NCBI RefSeq assembly: GCF_029784155.1
Contig: NC_073692.1
Coordinates: forward strand, 320,039,726-320,103,725
Direction of reading: 5' to 3'
DNA: 64,000 nucleotides
Source of the DNA: Uranotaenia lowii
Lineage: Eukaryota; Arthropoda; Insecta; Diptera; Culicidae
In this document: piece by piece, positions 11,231 to 21,469 of the stretch
Layout: each line of letters begins with the position of its first letter
Numbering within the stretch: position 1 is the stretch's first letter
Made by a program: the position numbers and the translations under genes
Notes under the pieces: generated by a model
Databases searched by the model: none
The model's input: only the letters and a program-made list of their open reading frames with translations
What the model was told of the DNA's origin: nothing

Positions 11231-12060
11231 AGTATAATTTAGCTTACATTACATTACATAAGCCGCTTTAGATTATTTCTAAGCATTTGTTTTACACGGG
11301 CTTTGAGTATCGCTATCGCTATTCCTAATGTCCCTACTCAGACGGTTGTACAAAGTTGGGCCTGATGTGGCTAATCTTCTTTCTCCAACTCTTGTTGGAG
11401 CATTTTCAACAAATAATTTATCGATAAATCTGGTGTTGTAGTTATGTGTTACATGTTGTAAATTAAAATTGTGGTGGATGTTTTTTTTTGTTTTTACAAT
11501 TCGGTGCATAATGATTAACGTTTGCAAGTCTCTCAAGCAGCTTATTGGTAGGATATTATGATCTGACAGTTTATAAATTCTTAGCTGTGATACATGAAAG
11601 GAAGTTTAAATATAGATCTTAAACATCTGTTCTGCTGAACCTTCAATATCGATAAACTGGATACATTTGTGTGTCCCCAGGCACTTATTGCGTACGTACA
11701 TATTTAGATTGTGTACAAAACTATTCATATAGTTTCAGTAAGACATATCTTGGCATGAAGTATGAAAATTTACAAATGATTCCATAGATAGGAGCATAGT
11801 TTTTATTTAATAAGGTAAGATATGTATATGTGGCTTCCAGAATAAACGGTTATCCAAGTGAACACCTATGTATTTGAAGATGGAAACCTCTTCTATTTCG
11901 TTTTGCTTGTGAATCAAAGGTGGTTGTGGAGTCAGTTTAGTTTTAATTCCCCTAAAAACTATAAACTTAGTTTTGGCGGTGTTTAGTGTTAACAAATTAT
12001 TTTGGAGGTATTTGTCTACAATATCAAGGTCTTTCTTCATTTCACTGATTGTGTTTCACT
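11230..12060 (-). pseudogene. LINE relic: RT thumb and C-terminal end with (ATGTA)n-type tail
   Basis: Two minus-strand pieces fit one LINE. 12,040-11,807 reads DLDIVDKYLQNNLLTLNTAK, then KTKFIVFRG and IFKYIGVHLDNRLFWKPHI, the stretch after the RT palm. 11,536-11,279 reads HNYNTRFIDKLFVEN and GPTLYNRLSRDIRN, a C-terminal block common in CR1/L2/Jockey-like ORF2. The part between is broken by frameshifts. On the minus strand the end is followed by tgtaatgtaatgtaa at about 11,240-11,260, a pentanucleotide tail typical of CR1/L2-type LINEs. It is a different, older family from the element at 729. Confidence 0.7.
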
Positions 12061-13955
12061 TTGTGTTGTGATGATTGTGTTTCACAAACTGAAAAAAGGT
12101 TTGACTGATTAAAAAGATTAATATTTTTGAAAAAGAAGCCTGTTTGTTATTCAAATTCAGCCAAGAATCTATGTTTCATCATTTTAAGTCATTTTAATGA
12201 AGAAATTAAGTTTGAAAAAAAGTGCTACTCAAACAATACTTTTTCAATTTCATGTTTAAAATTAACACAGGACCATTTTACGTATGAGAACTCTCATTAT
12301 AGCTTATTGCATATATGTGCATACATCTCTCAAATATTTCACCAGTCAGACAGTTGAAGGAAGCTGGCATTCAGCACATTGTAAATACAGGTTCATGTGG
12401 GAGATTTATTAGAAAGTGATTAGACTTTCAAATTCTGACTTAAGAATAGAAATATGTTAGCGCGAGCTCAGGACTGCTACAAAACCTAGACGCTTGTTTC
12501 TTTTATTTATATTTTTTCCTCTCTCTCTCGCAAAACGCTATCCCTCTCACAGGCATTCAATTCACTTTCCGTTGACGTTGGTGAGACATCGACGAATGGG
12601 GGTTGTGCAACAGTTCTGCCTGCTCACATAAGCGGCAACGACCACGGGTAATAAATTGATTCATTGACAGAGCGCACTGCCTGTACAGAGTTGCGGTTTT
12701 ACGATTTAAATTTTTCAATTTGCTGCAATTCATCTAGAACATTGCTCGGGGCGACACGGAACGGCAGACTTATATTTATTGATCTTTTTTCCCATTTAGT
12801 GAAGGCAGTTGACCAAGATTTTATAAGTATCGCATTAGGGTTTACTTCCAGCTCGCTGCAGACACTTTTACTAATCATAAAGCAAAGAACGTTTCAGCGG
12901 AACGTTTTTTATGAAGTAAGCTAATTAAGTTAAGTGTGCAGTTTGACCGGTTCCAATGATCCCTAGTTCAAAGGTGCCCACCCCCTTTTTGCCTATTTGA
13001 AATTGTGATTCTCACTGATCCAAACTTTGTATTCAACAAACCTCAACCCAAAAGCATTGCGTATTCAAAAATTCCTAACCCGAACCCCACTTTTGAACAC
13101 TTGAGGCCTTGAGGCGTAGATCTCTGAGCATTGACATCATTCCTAACAACCTACGACTATATTGCCATGTTATGATAATTACGCGCCGCTTCATCCCATT
13201 AAAGTTGGTTGTGAGCAAAGGCTCGGTTACAACAAGTCAACCCAAATGGGCTACTCCAATAGAGATGTCTTTTTCATGTAAATCGATACTGTTCCGAAAG
13301 GGAGTGTTCGCGTGCATTCGTGTGATTTCCATATGAATCACCTAGCTTGTTCGACGAGCACCACCAATTTTCTCGTTCCTCTCATCAACAACCTGAGAGC
13401 TCAACCCTTACGGATAAAAGCAGCACATCAACACACACGCCCCCAGGCGGCTAATTATTTGGGACCAACCATCACCAGCATCAGTTCGAGTCATCATCCA
13501 TTCCAGTCATTGCTAATTATGACACCTCACCCTTTAAAGCTCGCACTTGTTGATTTTGGAGCTTTCATTTCGCAAATCGTTAAATAAATTCCACAAACTG
13601 CGAACAGGTAAACAAACTTTACCCAAAGTTCCGACATTGGTGAAAATCGGCCAAACAGGCGAAGATCTGCCTCGCCTACATCCGGATGGTTTCGATGAGC
13701 CAAATCCGGAGGTGAAAACAATTCCACCGAATCCCACCGAAAGCAGACAAAAACGATGATCAAATTTAACAAAAACGACACTTGAAACACAAAATTTTGA
13801 AACAGAAAGCGGACAATCTGAACATACTTAAACCTAACGAGATAACTTATCATCGATAGTTTGACTGTAAATTATCATCAAAACAAATTATATAAAGGTT
13901 ACCGTTTTTGGTAATACAGTACGAGAAAAGTTCCAATAGTTTTGGATCATGATCA
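12061..13955. other. Intergenic stretch, no gene recognised
   Basis: AT-rich to about 12,450, then of mixed composition with a short CT-rich run near 12,520-12,535. The part at 13,100-13,760 is richer in GC than its surroundings. The small frames here (60-110 codons, several overlapping on both strands) show no recognisable domain. Host non-coding sequence is possible. Confidence 0.45.
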
Positions 13956-13957
13956 TA

Positions 13958-15258
13958 AAGGGTGATACGGTCAAAATTTGGTCAATATCAACTTGACGTA
14001 TTTCATTCTATTTTGCATTTTAAAAACCTGAACACCCCTCATTTTGAAGGTGTGTGTGTGTAGAATGTTGCTCCTATTTTGATTTTGGAATTCACTCTTC
14101 AGTTGTCACAATGCCGTCCAAGGAAGAAGAGCAGCGTATCAAAATTTCGCTCGCGCATCGCCAAAATCCAAGCTACTCGCACGCAAAGCTGGCAAAATCG
14201 CTAAAAGTTGCCAAATCAACCGTTACAAATGTAATTAAAGTGTTTGGGGAACGTTTGTCGACAGCCAGGAAGTCTGGATCGGGGGGAAAATCGAAAACCG
14301 GAAGCCGCTGAGACGACTAAGAGAGTTGCCGGTAGTTTAAAGCGAAACCCTAACCTCTCTCTCCGAGATGCCGCAAATAAGCTGGGTGTATCGTCTACAA
14401 TCGTGCATCGAGCCAAAAACAAGCCGGACTATCGACTTACAAGATGGTAGTGACTCCAAATCGCGATGATCAACAAAATACGACGGCCAAAGCGCGATCC
14501 CGAAGGCTGTACACGACGATGCTGACGAAGTTTGACTGCGTGGTAATGGACGACGAAACCTACGTCAAAGCCGACTACAAGCAGCTTCCGGGACAGGAGT
14601 TTTATACGGCAAAAGGAAGGGGAAAGGTAGCAGATATTTTCAAGCACATGAAACTGTCAAAATTCGCGAAGAAATATCTGGTTTGGCAAGCCATCTGTAC
14701 CTGTGGCTTGAAAAGCAGCATTTTCATAGCTTCCGGGACTGTCAACCAAGATATTTACGCGGAAGAGTGTTTGAATAAACGTCTGCTGCCTTCCCTGAAG
14801 AAATACGGTTGTTCCGTACTGTTTTGGCCGGATTTGGCATCTTGCCATTACGATAAAAAGGCCGTGGAGCGGTACGCCGCCAACAACGTGCAGGTGGTTC
14901 CCAAGGACAAGAACCCTCCCAAAACGCCAGCGCTCCGCCCAATTGAGAGATACTGGGCTATTGTCAAGCGGAATCTAAAGAAGACCAAAAAGCTGCTAAG
15001 GACGAGCAGCAGTTCAAGGCAAACTGGCTTTTTGCGGCAAAGAAGGTGGACAAGGTGGCTGTACAAAATCTGATGGCAGGGATTAAGCGTAAAGCCCGGC
15101 AATTCGGATTTGGAAAAGCGGAAGCCTTACTGAATATTTTTCCTGAATTTTATACTAATTATTAAACTTGAAAAAAAATTTAATTTAATTTTTTAAATAA
15201 ACGTTTTCACCGATTTACACGCGTTGCCCCTTGGCCAAATTTTTACCGTATCACTCTT
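13958..15258 (+). mobile_element. ITmD37E mariner-like DNA transposon, 1,301 bp, TA-flanked
   Basis: The left end AAGGGTGATACGG and the reverse-complemented right end AAGAGTGATACGG form terminal inverted repeats that stay similar for about 27 bp. A TA dinucleotide lies on each side (13,956-13,957 and 15,259-15,260), as for IS630/Tc1/mariner insertions. Inside is a transposase gene with a D37E spacing. Length and layout fit a full-length copy, but the gene has three frameshifts and cannot make active enzyme. ITmD37E is a family known from mosquitoes. Confidence 0.9.
14111..15165 (+). pseudogene. ITmD37E transposase pseudogene (three frameshifts)
   Basis: Starts at MPSKEEEQRIKISL (14,111). The N-terminus has a helix-turn-helix (SYSHAKLAKSLKVAKSTVTN), and a second one follows (LSLRDAANKLGVSSTIVHRA). 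The catalytic core has MDDETYVKAD with the first Asp, FWPDLASCHY with the second Asp, and RPIERYW with the Glu. I count 37 residues between the second Asp and the Glu, which defines D37E. Frameshifts lie near 14,281 (a G/A run), near 14,435 and near 15,000. After the last one the frame continues DEQQFKANWLFAAKKVD and NLMAGIKRKARQFGF to the TAA at 15,163-15,165. The enzyme would cut and paste the element at TA sites; this copy is dead. All three catalytic residues are still readable. Confidence 0.88.
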
Positions 15259-15529
15259 TAGACTTTCAATAACGGAAAACTGAAGCGTTTCAGTTGAATA
15301 TTTGAGTCACATTACGAGGTTTCCAAAACTATAGTCCGTCGAGTGAGATTTAGGGTTGAACCGATGAAGTTTATGATAATTTATTCAAACAAAAATTTAT
15401 CTTCAAATTACATAAACATTAACTTCAAATATTTTTTGATCTGAAATTAAGATATTGAAAACTAAACACGAACAGAAGATAAGAAGAAATGGCAGGTGTG
15501 GTAACGAGAGTAAAGAAATACTTTTGAAA

Positions 15530-15870
15530 AATACCCGAGGCTTGTAAAACAACATTTTCGTTGCAGCCGGGACCATCAACCAGGAAATTTGCGTAAAATA
15601 GTGTCTTTAAAAGCGTTTGCTGCCTTTCCTGAAGAAACATGACTGGTCTGTGCTGTTTAGGCCGGATTTGGCATCCAGCCAGCTAACAACATTCATGTTG
15701 TGGCCAAGGATTATTAGCAGTTAAGCAAACCCGTAAAAAGACTCCACAAAACTGTAAGCAGCGAGAAGCAGTTCAAAACTAACTGGCGTTCTGCGCCAAA
15801 TAAAGTGGATATGGTGACTGTACAAACGAAAGTCTCGCCAATTTGGACTAGATCGACCGGAATCTGAACT
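15530..15870 (+). pseudogene. Older relic of an ITmD37E transposase
   Basis: The DNA follows the core of the neighbouring transposase in the same orientation, for example ggcttgtaaaacaacat against ggcttgaaaagcagcat, then gggaccatcaaccagg, and ggccggatttggcatc around the second catalytic Asp. The frame is broken by many indels and part of the D-to-E interval is deleted. No terminal repeats are seen. It looks much older than the copy at 13,958, so the family was active here at two times. Confidence 0.75.
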
Positions 15871-15879
15871 GAGCCTTTT

Positions 15880-17930
15880 TTACGTCTTTGATACAGATTG
15901 AACTTTAGATGTCACTATCTACAGCACTTACCTAAAAAGAAGAAAAACGTTCAAGTTTGATAGTATTTTAAATACGGGCAGGGATTTTGCAGGGATTGGA
16001 ACAACGTAAAACCGTAGAGAATTTTAAATATGAAAAGATCGTTCTCTCGATTTGGAGTCATTTTTTAATTTCTCAAACCTTGGGATCTTGGAACTTTCGT
16101 TTTGTTTTAAAACTCAAACATGATTTTCTGCAGAACTTTTTAAAATTGAGTAAATTGGAACATTTATATCTGTATGGGTAAATTGAAATTGAATGGTTCT
16201 GAAAAATCAACTTAATTTTTGTTTTTTCTCTTAAACCGAGCCTGCTAATGGATTTTGTGTAAATTTATAAATTTATCGACGATTATTTTTTTCACTGAAC
16301 AACTTTTTCGAAGACCGTAACTTAGTAGCTCGTTAGGCATAAAAGTTCTTAGCTGTTGAATATGGGTATGTCTTTTGATCTTTGAAAACTTTCAATGCAT
16401 CTAACTATCAATTTAATTTTTTGGAAAAGTCCTCCCAAGTGAACAATAGTTCGATATGACGGGTTTTCAAAAACTTTTTAAATTTTGGTTTAAGCATGGA
16501 TTTCCTCTTAGCTTAAAATTTAAGTTCCATCATACCTCCAAATTTCACAATTGAAGCTGAGTAGATCGCTATTCAGCCTCCACATTTGACCACGAATAAA
16601 AAAGAAGATTCAAAAAAAGGGAATCATACTTTCCCTTACTTTGGAATTTCTTAATAGACTTGTTTTCTCTAGTCTTTCTAATCTTATAAAAACCTGTGAC
16701 CTCACTAAAAGTGGTTGTTGTAACAAAATTATGAAAATGTATAATTTGTTAAATATTACGATATAAATATTAGTAAAGTTTTTTTTGACACTGAGAAATA
16801 TACAACATTGTGCCATATTCTATAATGTAATTTCAAATCTTTTTGTTTGGTCTCTAAAAGTTTGGGGCCATATTATGGATCCTTATTTCCTACCCTAGGG
16901 TACAAATAAGAGATCGAGAGATCAATCGATTTTCCGCATTGATGGCGATGTGGTCGGTTCGTTTCAAGTTAGGCATTATTTAATTTTGCAATCCTCCATT
17001 TTATCCCATCCAGCATCGGTAGCGCTCTTCTTTGGTAGCGCCCAGTAGGCAACAGGTAGGTTGAATCATACTGTAGCGTTACGTAACAATCATACACTGC
17101 AGTGGTGATGATGATCAGCACCGATCACGTACCGACTTCCAAATGTACGCCAAACCTTCCAGTATAGGTTTGTAGGCCTACCTTCCATGGATCAACCTCT
17201 TCATTTTTTCGGCGGAAAGGCTCGGTTCAAACCAATCCAACATTTAGGTTCTCTAAGTTCTCATCAAATGCCAAACAATCCCAGGCAAGTTCTGTGATAT
17301 TTTTTCACCCCTCAAAAGTTTGAAAGCCAAAATCCCCCATCATTTCGAGATGAGACTCGCTCAAGTGAGTCTGCACAACGAGTGAGGTCGTGACTTTTCT
17401 AGGGCATCACCAATAGGAGAGCCTCTTCACATACCTAAAAGAGTACCTTCATAGGTAGGTACTTAGATCGTGGGTCTCCAATTTTGCATCTTCAAATTGT
17501 TGTGTGAAACATTAGCTTGATGGCAGTCAACGCGGTGTGGTGGGTTTGGCAGCATTTGAAACATCCACCGAAACCATCGACAGAAACGTCACAGAAAACC
17601 GCTCACTCAAAACAGAGGAGCGCGAAAAAAAAACTGTTAACATCCTAAATACCTCTTGAGCAGGCATACCGGCTCCAAGTCGTTGTTGTTGTTTGTGTTT
17701 ATTTCTCACATTGAACTCACTGCCAGCCAAACCATCATTGGGCATTGATGACGATGGCGATGATTGTGAACATTTGACAGCTTTGAAGAGGATATGTGAA
17801 TTTATTATCGAATTTACGCAGGTTTTCCCGGTACAAAACGAAGGATGATAGCCTTGGGTTGACACATTATGTTTTAAACGATTGATTATATTAGCTCGGA
17901 AATTGTAATTTATTATAGATTTTATATAAG
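15880..17930. other. Intergenic stretch, no gene recognised
   Basis: AT-rich to about 16,880, then a more GC-balanced part to 17,520 with words such as cctaccttccatgg and aggtaggtactt. The 138-codon minus-strand frame at 17,527-17,943 has no recognisable domain and overlaps the start of the next LINE. I treat it as chance. Confidence 0.45.
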
Positions 17931-17932
17931 GT

Positions 17933-20731
17933 GTGATCTTCAAAAATAAGCGCGAAATATGGCTCGATTCTTCAGTGCCGTCTAGTCAGGTATTTTGCTC
18001 TGATTATAACGTATTTCGTTGCGACAGGAGTAGTGCCAATAGCCGCCGTAGCAGGGGTGGTGGAGTTCTTATAGCGGTATCAAACAAGCTCAGTGCATCA
18101 ATGGTTACTTTTCCTAATATCGATTGCATCGAAACCTTGTGGGTTAAAGTGTCTCATGAAAACAGCTCATTCTTGATCGGAACGGCATATGTGCCACCGG
18201 AAAAAAGTCACGATTGTTCAATCGTAGATTTGCATGTTGAGGCGTTATCAGCTGCTAGGCTGCAACATACTGCATGCAACGTTATTTTTCTTGGTGACTT
18301 TAACCAACCGCAATTATTCTGGATTCCCGTCCAGAGCAACAGCATGGTGTTAGATTCTGCTTCAGTGATAAATACAGCTAGTGCTTCACTCTTGGATGGA
18401 ACGACATTGAATGGAATGAGTCAACGAAATGAGATACGAAATTTTCAAAATCGGACGCTCGATTTGGTTTTCTCGGATGAATCTATTTTGATCAGCCCCA
18501 TAATCGAGGCCAACGACGTCGTTGTCTCTAAAGACGTGTACCACCCTCCGTTGGAATTTGAAATTTCATTTCCGAGTCCTATCGTTTTTGTCGAGGATTT
18601 CGATGTGTCAGCTCGTGACTTTAACCGTGCGGATTTTGACACCATGAACCGTGTTCTGTCTGAAGTTGACTGGTCGGACATACAAAGTTGTACTGACGTA
18701 GATGTGGCTGTTAGTACATTTGGCGCAATTTTGGATGGCGTTTTCGATGAGTCCGTACCCCTGGTGCGACCTCCTCTTCGACCCCCTTGGTCTGATTCTC
18801 ACCTGAAGCGGTTGAAACAGACGCGTTCGAAATTGCTACGGAAGTTTAGTAACTCCAGGTGCCCATTCGTGAAAATCAAATTGAACGCTGCTACTAATCG
18901 GTACCGGATATACAATCGACTTTGCTATCGCCGTTATGTGGATCGTACCCAGAGTGAGCTTCGTCGCAATCCAAAAAAGTTCTGGAAATTTGTGGACTCG
19001 AAACGGAAAGAGTCCGGGCTTCCAGCTATACTTCAATTAAACAACCGTATTGCTATGTCACCTTCTGAAAAATGCCATCTTTTTGCGGCGCACTTCGCCA
19101 GTGTTTTTTCAGACGCATCGCCAACTGCCGAGCAATTAAACTCCGCCTTATCACGATTACCTATCGATGTGTTGGATCTGGATGTTTTCACCGTTAGCGA
19201 GGAAATGGTTTTAGAGGCCATAATTAATTTGAAGAACTCCACTTCAGCCGGGCAGGATGGAATACCGGCGTGTGTATTGAAAAAGTGTCGCACTTTACTG
19301 GTGGAACCTCTTACACGTATTTTTAATCAGTCTTTAGAGCAGCAAAAATTTCCAACCATCTGGAAAAAATCGTTTATGAGCCCAGTGCACAAAAAAGGTG
19401 ACAAACAAGATGTTGTTAACTACCGAGGTGTCACATCGCTAGCTGCCTGTTCGAAGGTATTTGAGAGGATTGTCAACGATGTCATGTTTTCGGCCTGCCG
19501 GAACTGGATTTCTGAGAACCAGCATGGATTTTTTCCTAAACGTTCGGTAACTTCAAACCTGATGCTTTTTACATCCTTATGCATATCAAACATGGATGGC
19601 GGCAAGCAAATTGACGCGATTTATACCGATATTTCGGCGGCATTTGATTCTGTAAACCATGACATTCTACTGAAAAAATTGGTTAGATTGGGATTTTCCG
19701 AACGATTGTGTGCGTGGATCAGAAGCTACCTAACGGATCGGCGATTGGCTGTAAAAATAGGTTCTGCTGAATCCTCGGACTTTATTCCGAAGTCTGGGGT
19801 ACCCCAAGGCAGCAATCTGGGTCCTTTATTGTTTACGCTCTTTTGTAACGACATCAACTTGGTGCTGATTGGATGTGGAGTTCTCCTGTACGCGGACGAC
19901 CTGAAAATATTTTTAGTCATAAGCAGCCAAGCTGATTGTTATGAATTGCAACGCTTCTTGGACGCAGTCGTGAATTGGTGCCGTAATAACTTACTTGTTT
20001 TGAGCGTTGCGAAGTGCTGTATTATCACTTTTGGACGTAGGAAAAATCTTTTCATGCATAATTACGATATTCTGGGCGAGCAGTTGCAACGTGTTGAGGA
20101 GATAAAGGATCTTGGCGTTTTGTTGGACAGTCATATGACTTTTAAGCGTCATTACTCTGTGGTACTCGAAAAGGCAAACCGAATGCTGGGATTTATTATA
20201 GGTTTGAGCAAAGAATTTACTGATCCAGTGTGCTTGCGAGCTCTGTATTGCTGCCTGGTGCGATCGATTTTGGAATCTGCGAACCTAGTATGGTGGCCTT
20301 TTGAAGCTTCATGGAAAGCGCGTTTTGAAGCCATCCAACGTAGGTTCGTGCGTTACGCTCTTCGTGAGCTACCTTGGGAGAATCCTTTGAATTTACCGCC
20401 ATACGCTCATCGTTGTGCCCTGCTTGGACTTCATACGCTGTCGGATCGTCGTTCCATCGGTCAATCGCTGTTTGTGGCTAAGATACTTCGTAACGAAATT
20501 GACTGCTCCTGGCTACTTTCTCGCTGTAATATTTATGCTCCAGAAAGAACCTTGCGTAATAGAAACTGGCTCTCTCTGGAACCCAGAAACACGAGCTATG
20601 GCAGCAACGACCCTCTTCGTTCCGCAAAAATGTGCTTTTTGCGTTATTATAATGTCTTCGACTTCAATGTTTCTACTCCAACTTTCAAACGTCGTATTGA
20701 ATCTTATTTAAGTGACCAATTGAGAAATTAA
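17933..20731 (+). CDS. CR1-like LINE ORF2 (endonuclease, RT), 932 codons, open, 5'-truncated
   Basis: Element homology begins at about 17,950 with EIWLDSSVPS, the block holding the endonuclease catalytic Glu; everything upstream is missing. The ATG at 17,933 lies in flanking DNA and is accidental. The endonuclease continues with SRGGGVLIAVS, FLGDFNQPQ (about residue 119-127), NRTLDLVFSD and VYHPPLEFEI. RT blocks are SAGQDGIPACVLKK, FMSPVHKKGDK with NYRGVTSLA, ENQHGFFPKRS, AIYTDISAAFDSVN, SGVPQGSNLGPLLF and YADD at residues 653-656. A C-terminal domain ends in a block shared with the element at 6,564. No stop or frameshift in 932 codons suggests a recent insertion. It cannot be mobile alone because the first endonuclease strand is gone. 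Confidence 0.9.
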   Translation: MIFKNKREIWLDSSVPSSQVFCSDYNVFRCDRSSANSRRSRGGGVLIAVSNKLSASMVTFPNIDCIETLWVKVSHENSSFLIGTAYVPPEKSHDCSIVDLHVEALSAARLQHTACNVIFLGDFNQPQLFWIPVQSNSMVLDSASVINTASASLLDGTTLNGMSQRNEIRNFQNRTLDLVFSDESILISPIIEANDVVVSKDVYHPPLEFEISFPSPIVFVEDFDVSARDFNRADFDTMNRVLSEVDWSDIQSCTDVDVAVSTFGAILDGVFDESVPLVRPPLRPPWSDSHLKRLKQTRSKLLRKFSNSRCPFVKIKLNAATNRYRIYNRLCYRRYVDRTQSELRRNPKKFWKFVDSKRKESGLPAILQLNNRIAMSPSEKCHLFAAHFASVFSDASPTAEQLNSALSRLPIDVLDLDVFTVSEEMVLEAIINLKNSTSAGQDGIPACVLKKCRTLLVEPLTRIFNQSLEQQKFPTIWKKSFMSPVHKKGDKQDVVNYRGVTSLAACSKVFERIVNDVMFSACRNWISENQHGFFPKRSVTSNLMLFTSLCISNMDGGKQIDAIYTDISAAFDSVNHDILLKKLVRLGFSERLCAWIRSYLTDRRLAVKIGSAESSDFIPKSGVPQGSNLGPLLFTLFCNDINLVLIGCGVLLYADDLKIFLVISSQADCYELQRFLDAVVNWCRNNLLVLSVAKCCIITFGRRKNLFMHNYDILGEQLQRVEEIKDLGVLLDSHMTFKRHYSVVLEKANRMLGFIIGLSKEFTDPVCLRALYCCLVRSILESANLVWWPFEASWKARFEAIQRRFVRYALRELPWENPLNLPPYAHRCALLGLHTLSDRRSIGQSLFVAKILRNEIDCSWLLSRCNIYAPERTLRNRNWLSLEPRNTSYGSNDPLRSAKMCFLRYYNVFDFNVSTPTFKRRIESYLSDQLRN

Positions 20732-20832
20732 GAAAAGTATCATGTAATGTGCTAATAATATTAAGTAGATCATTAAGACACCTATGTCAGATGATTTTAA
20801 TTCAAATAAACAAATAAACAAATAAACAAAAT
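17950..20832 (+). mobile_element. CR1-like LINE copy with (CAAATAAA)n tail
   Basis: Runs from the truncated 5' end to a short 3' UTR and a tail of caaataaa-type repeats at about 20,804-20,830. Short tandem tails instead of poly(A) are typical of CR1/L2-type LINEs. ttcaaaaata before the element and ttcaaaatat after the tail could be a target duplication, but in AT-rich DNA this is weak. Confidence 0.8.
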
Positions 20833-21012
20833 ATTATTTCAAAATATAGTATTTTGCACTTTCTCAGGGCCGCATAAAGCCACCGGAACCCCTATAAATA
20901 TTTTTTTTCATATGCCGTCCCAGAGAAAACATATTTTAAACATACATATAAAGGGACTGGAAATGAGTTCAGTATAATGCCGGATTATCCGGTTTCTTAA
21001 GAGCATGTTGAT

Positions 21013-21395
21013 TAGACTGGCCCAAATTTGTATGGGATGATTTTTACAAAAAAAAAATTCAACGCGGCACCCCCTAGATTGGTGCATTTAGGTGAAAAAA
21101 TGACTTCCTGAAAGTTTCAGGTCATTTAGTTGAAGCACGAGCTGGCGCAAAGGACTTAAAATTTGTATGGAGATTTTCGGCAAAATGTATGAAAAATTGA
21201 CATACTTTCACTCTTTGTGCTCTGAAATATGTTTCCAGTATGCTAGAAAGTTTAGAATTTCAGAAATTGTAGTTCAAACAATGACAAACAAGTTTGTAGA
21301 AGATTGTGATGCGGTACGAGTTGACTGTGATGAGTTATTAGCAATTGAATGTGTGATGTGGAATATAAGGATTTTTTTTGTTATGGGCCAGTCTA
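21013..21395. mobile_element. MITE, 383 bp, 12-bp TIRs, exact 8-bp TSD
   Basis: The ends are TAGACTGGCCCA and its exact complement TGGGCCAGTCTA. On both sides stands ATGTTGAT (21,005-21,012 and 21,396-21,403), an exact 8-bp target duplication. Size, lack of coding and 8-bp duplication point to a non-autonomous hAT-type element. The 99-codon frame at 21,167-21,466 crosses the right end and is chance. Confidence 0.85.
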
Positions 21396-21469
21396 ATGTT
21401 GATAGATTCAATTTTAATACCTATTTAGGAAAGTTGCGGTCAGGCCCGGTTAGCCAAAAATCTTAGAAA

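Noticed and set aside
17527..17943. 138-codon minus-strand frame
   Set aside because: No domain, low-complexity parts, overlaps the junction with the LINE at 17,950.
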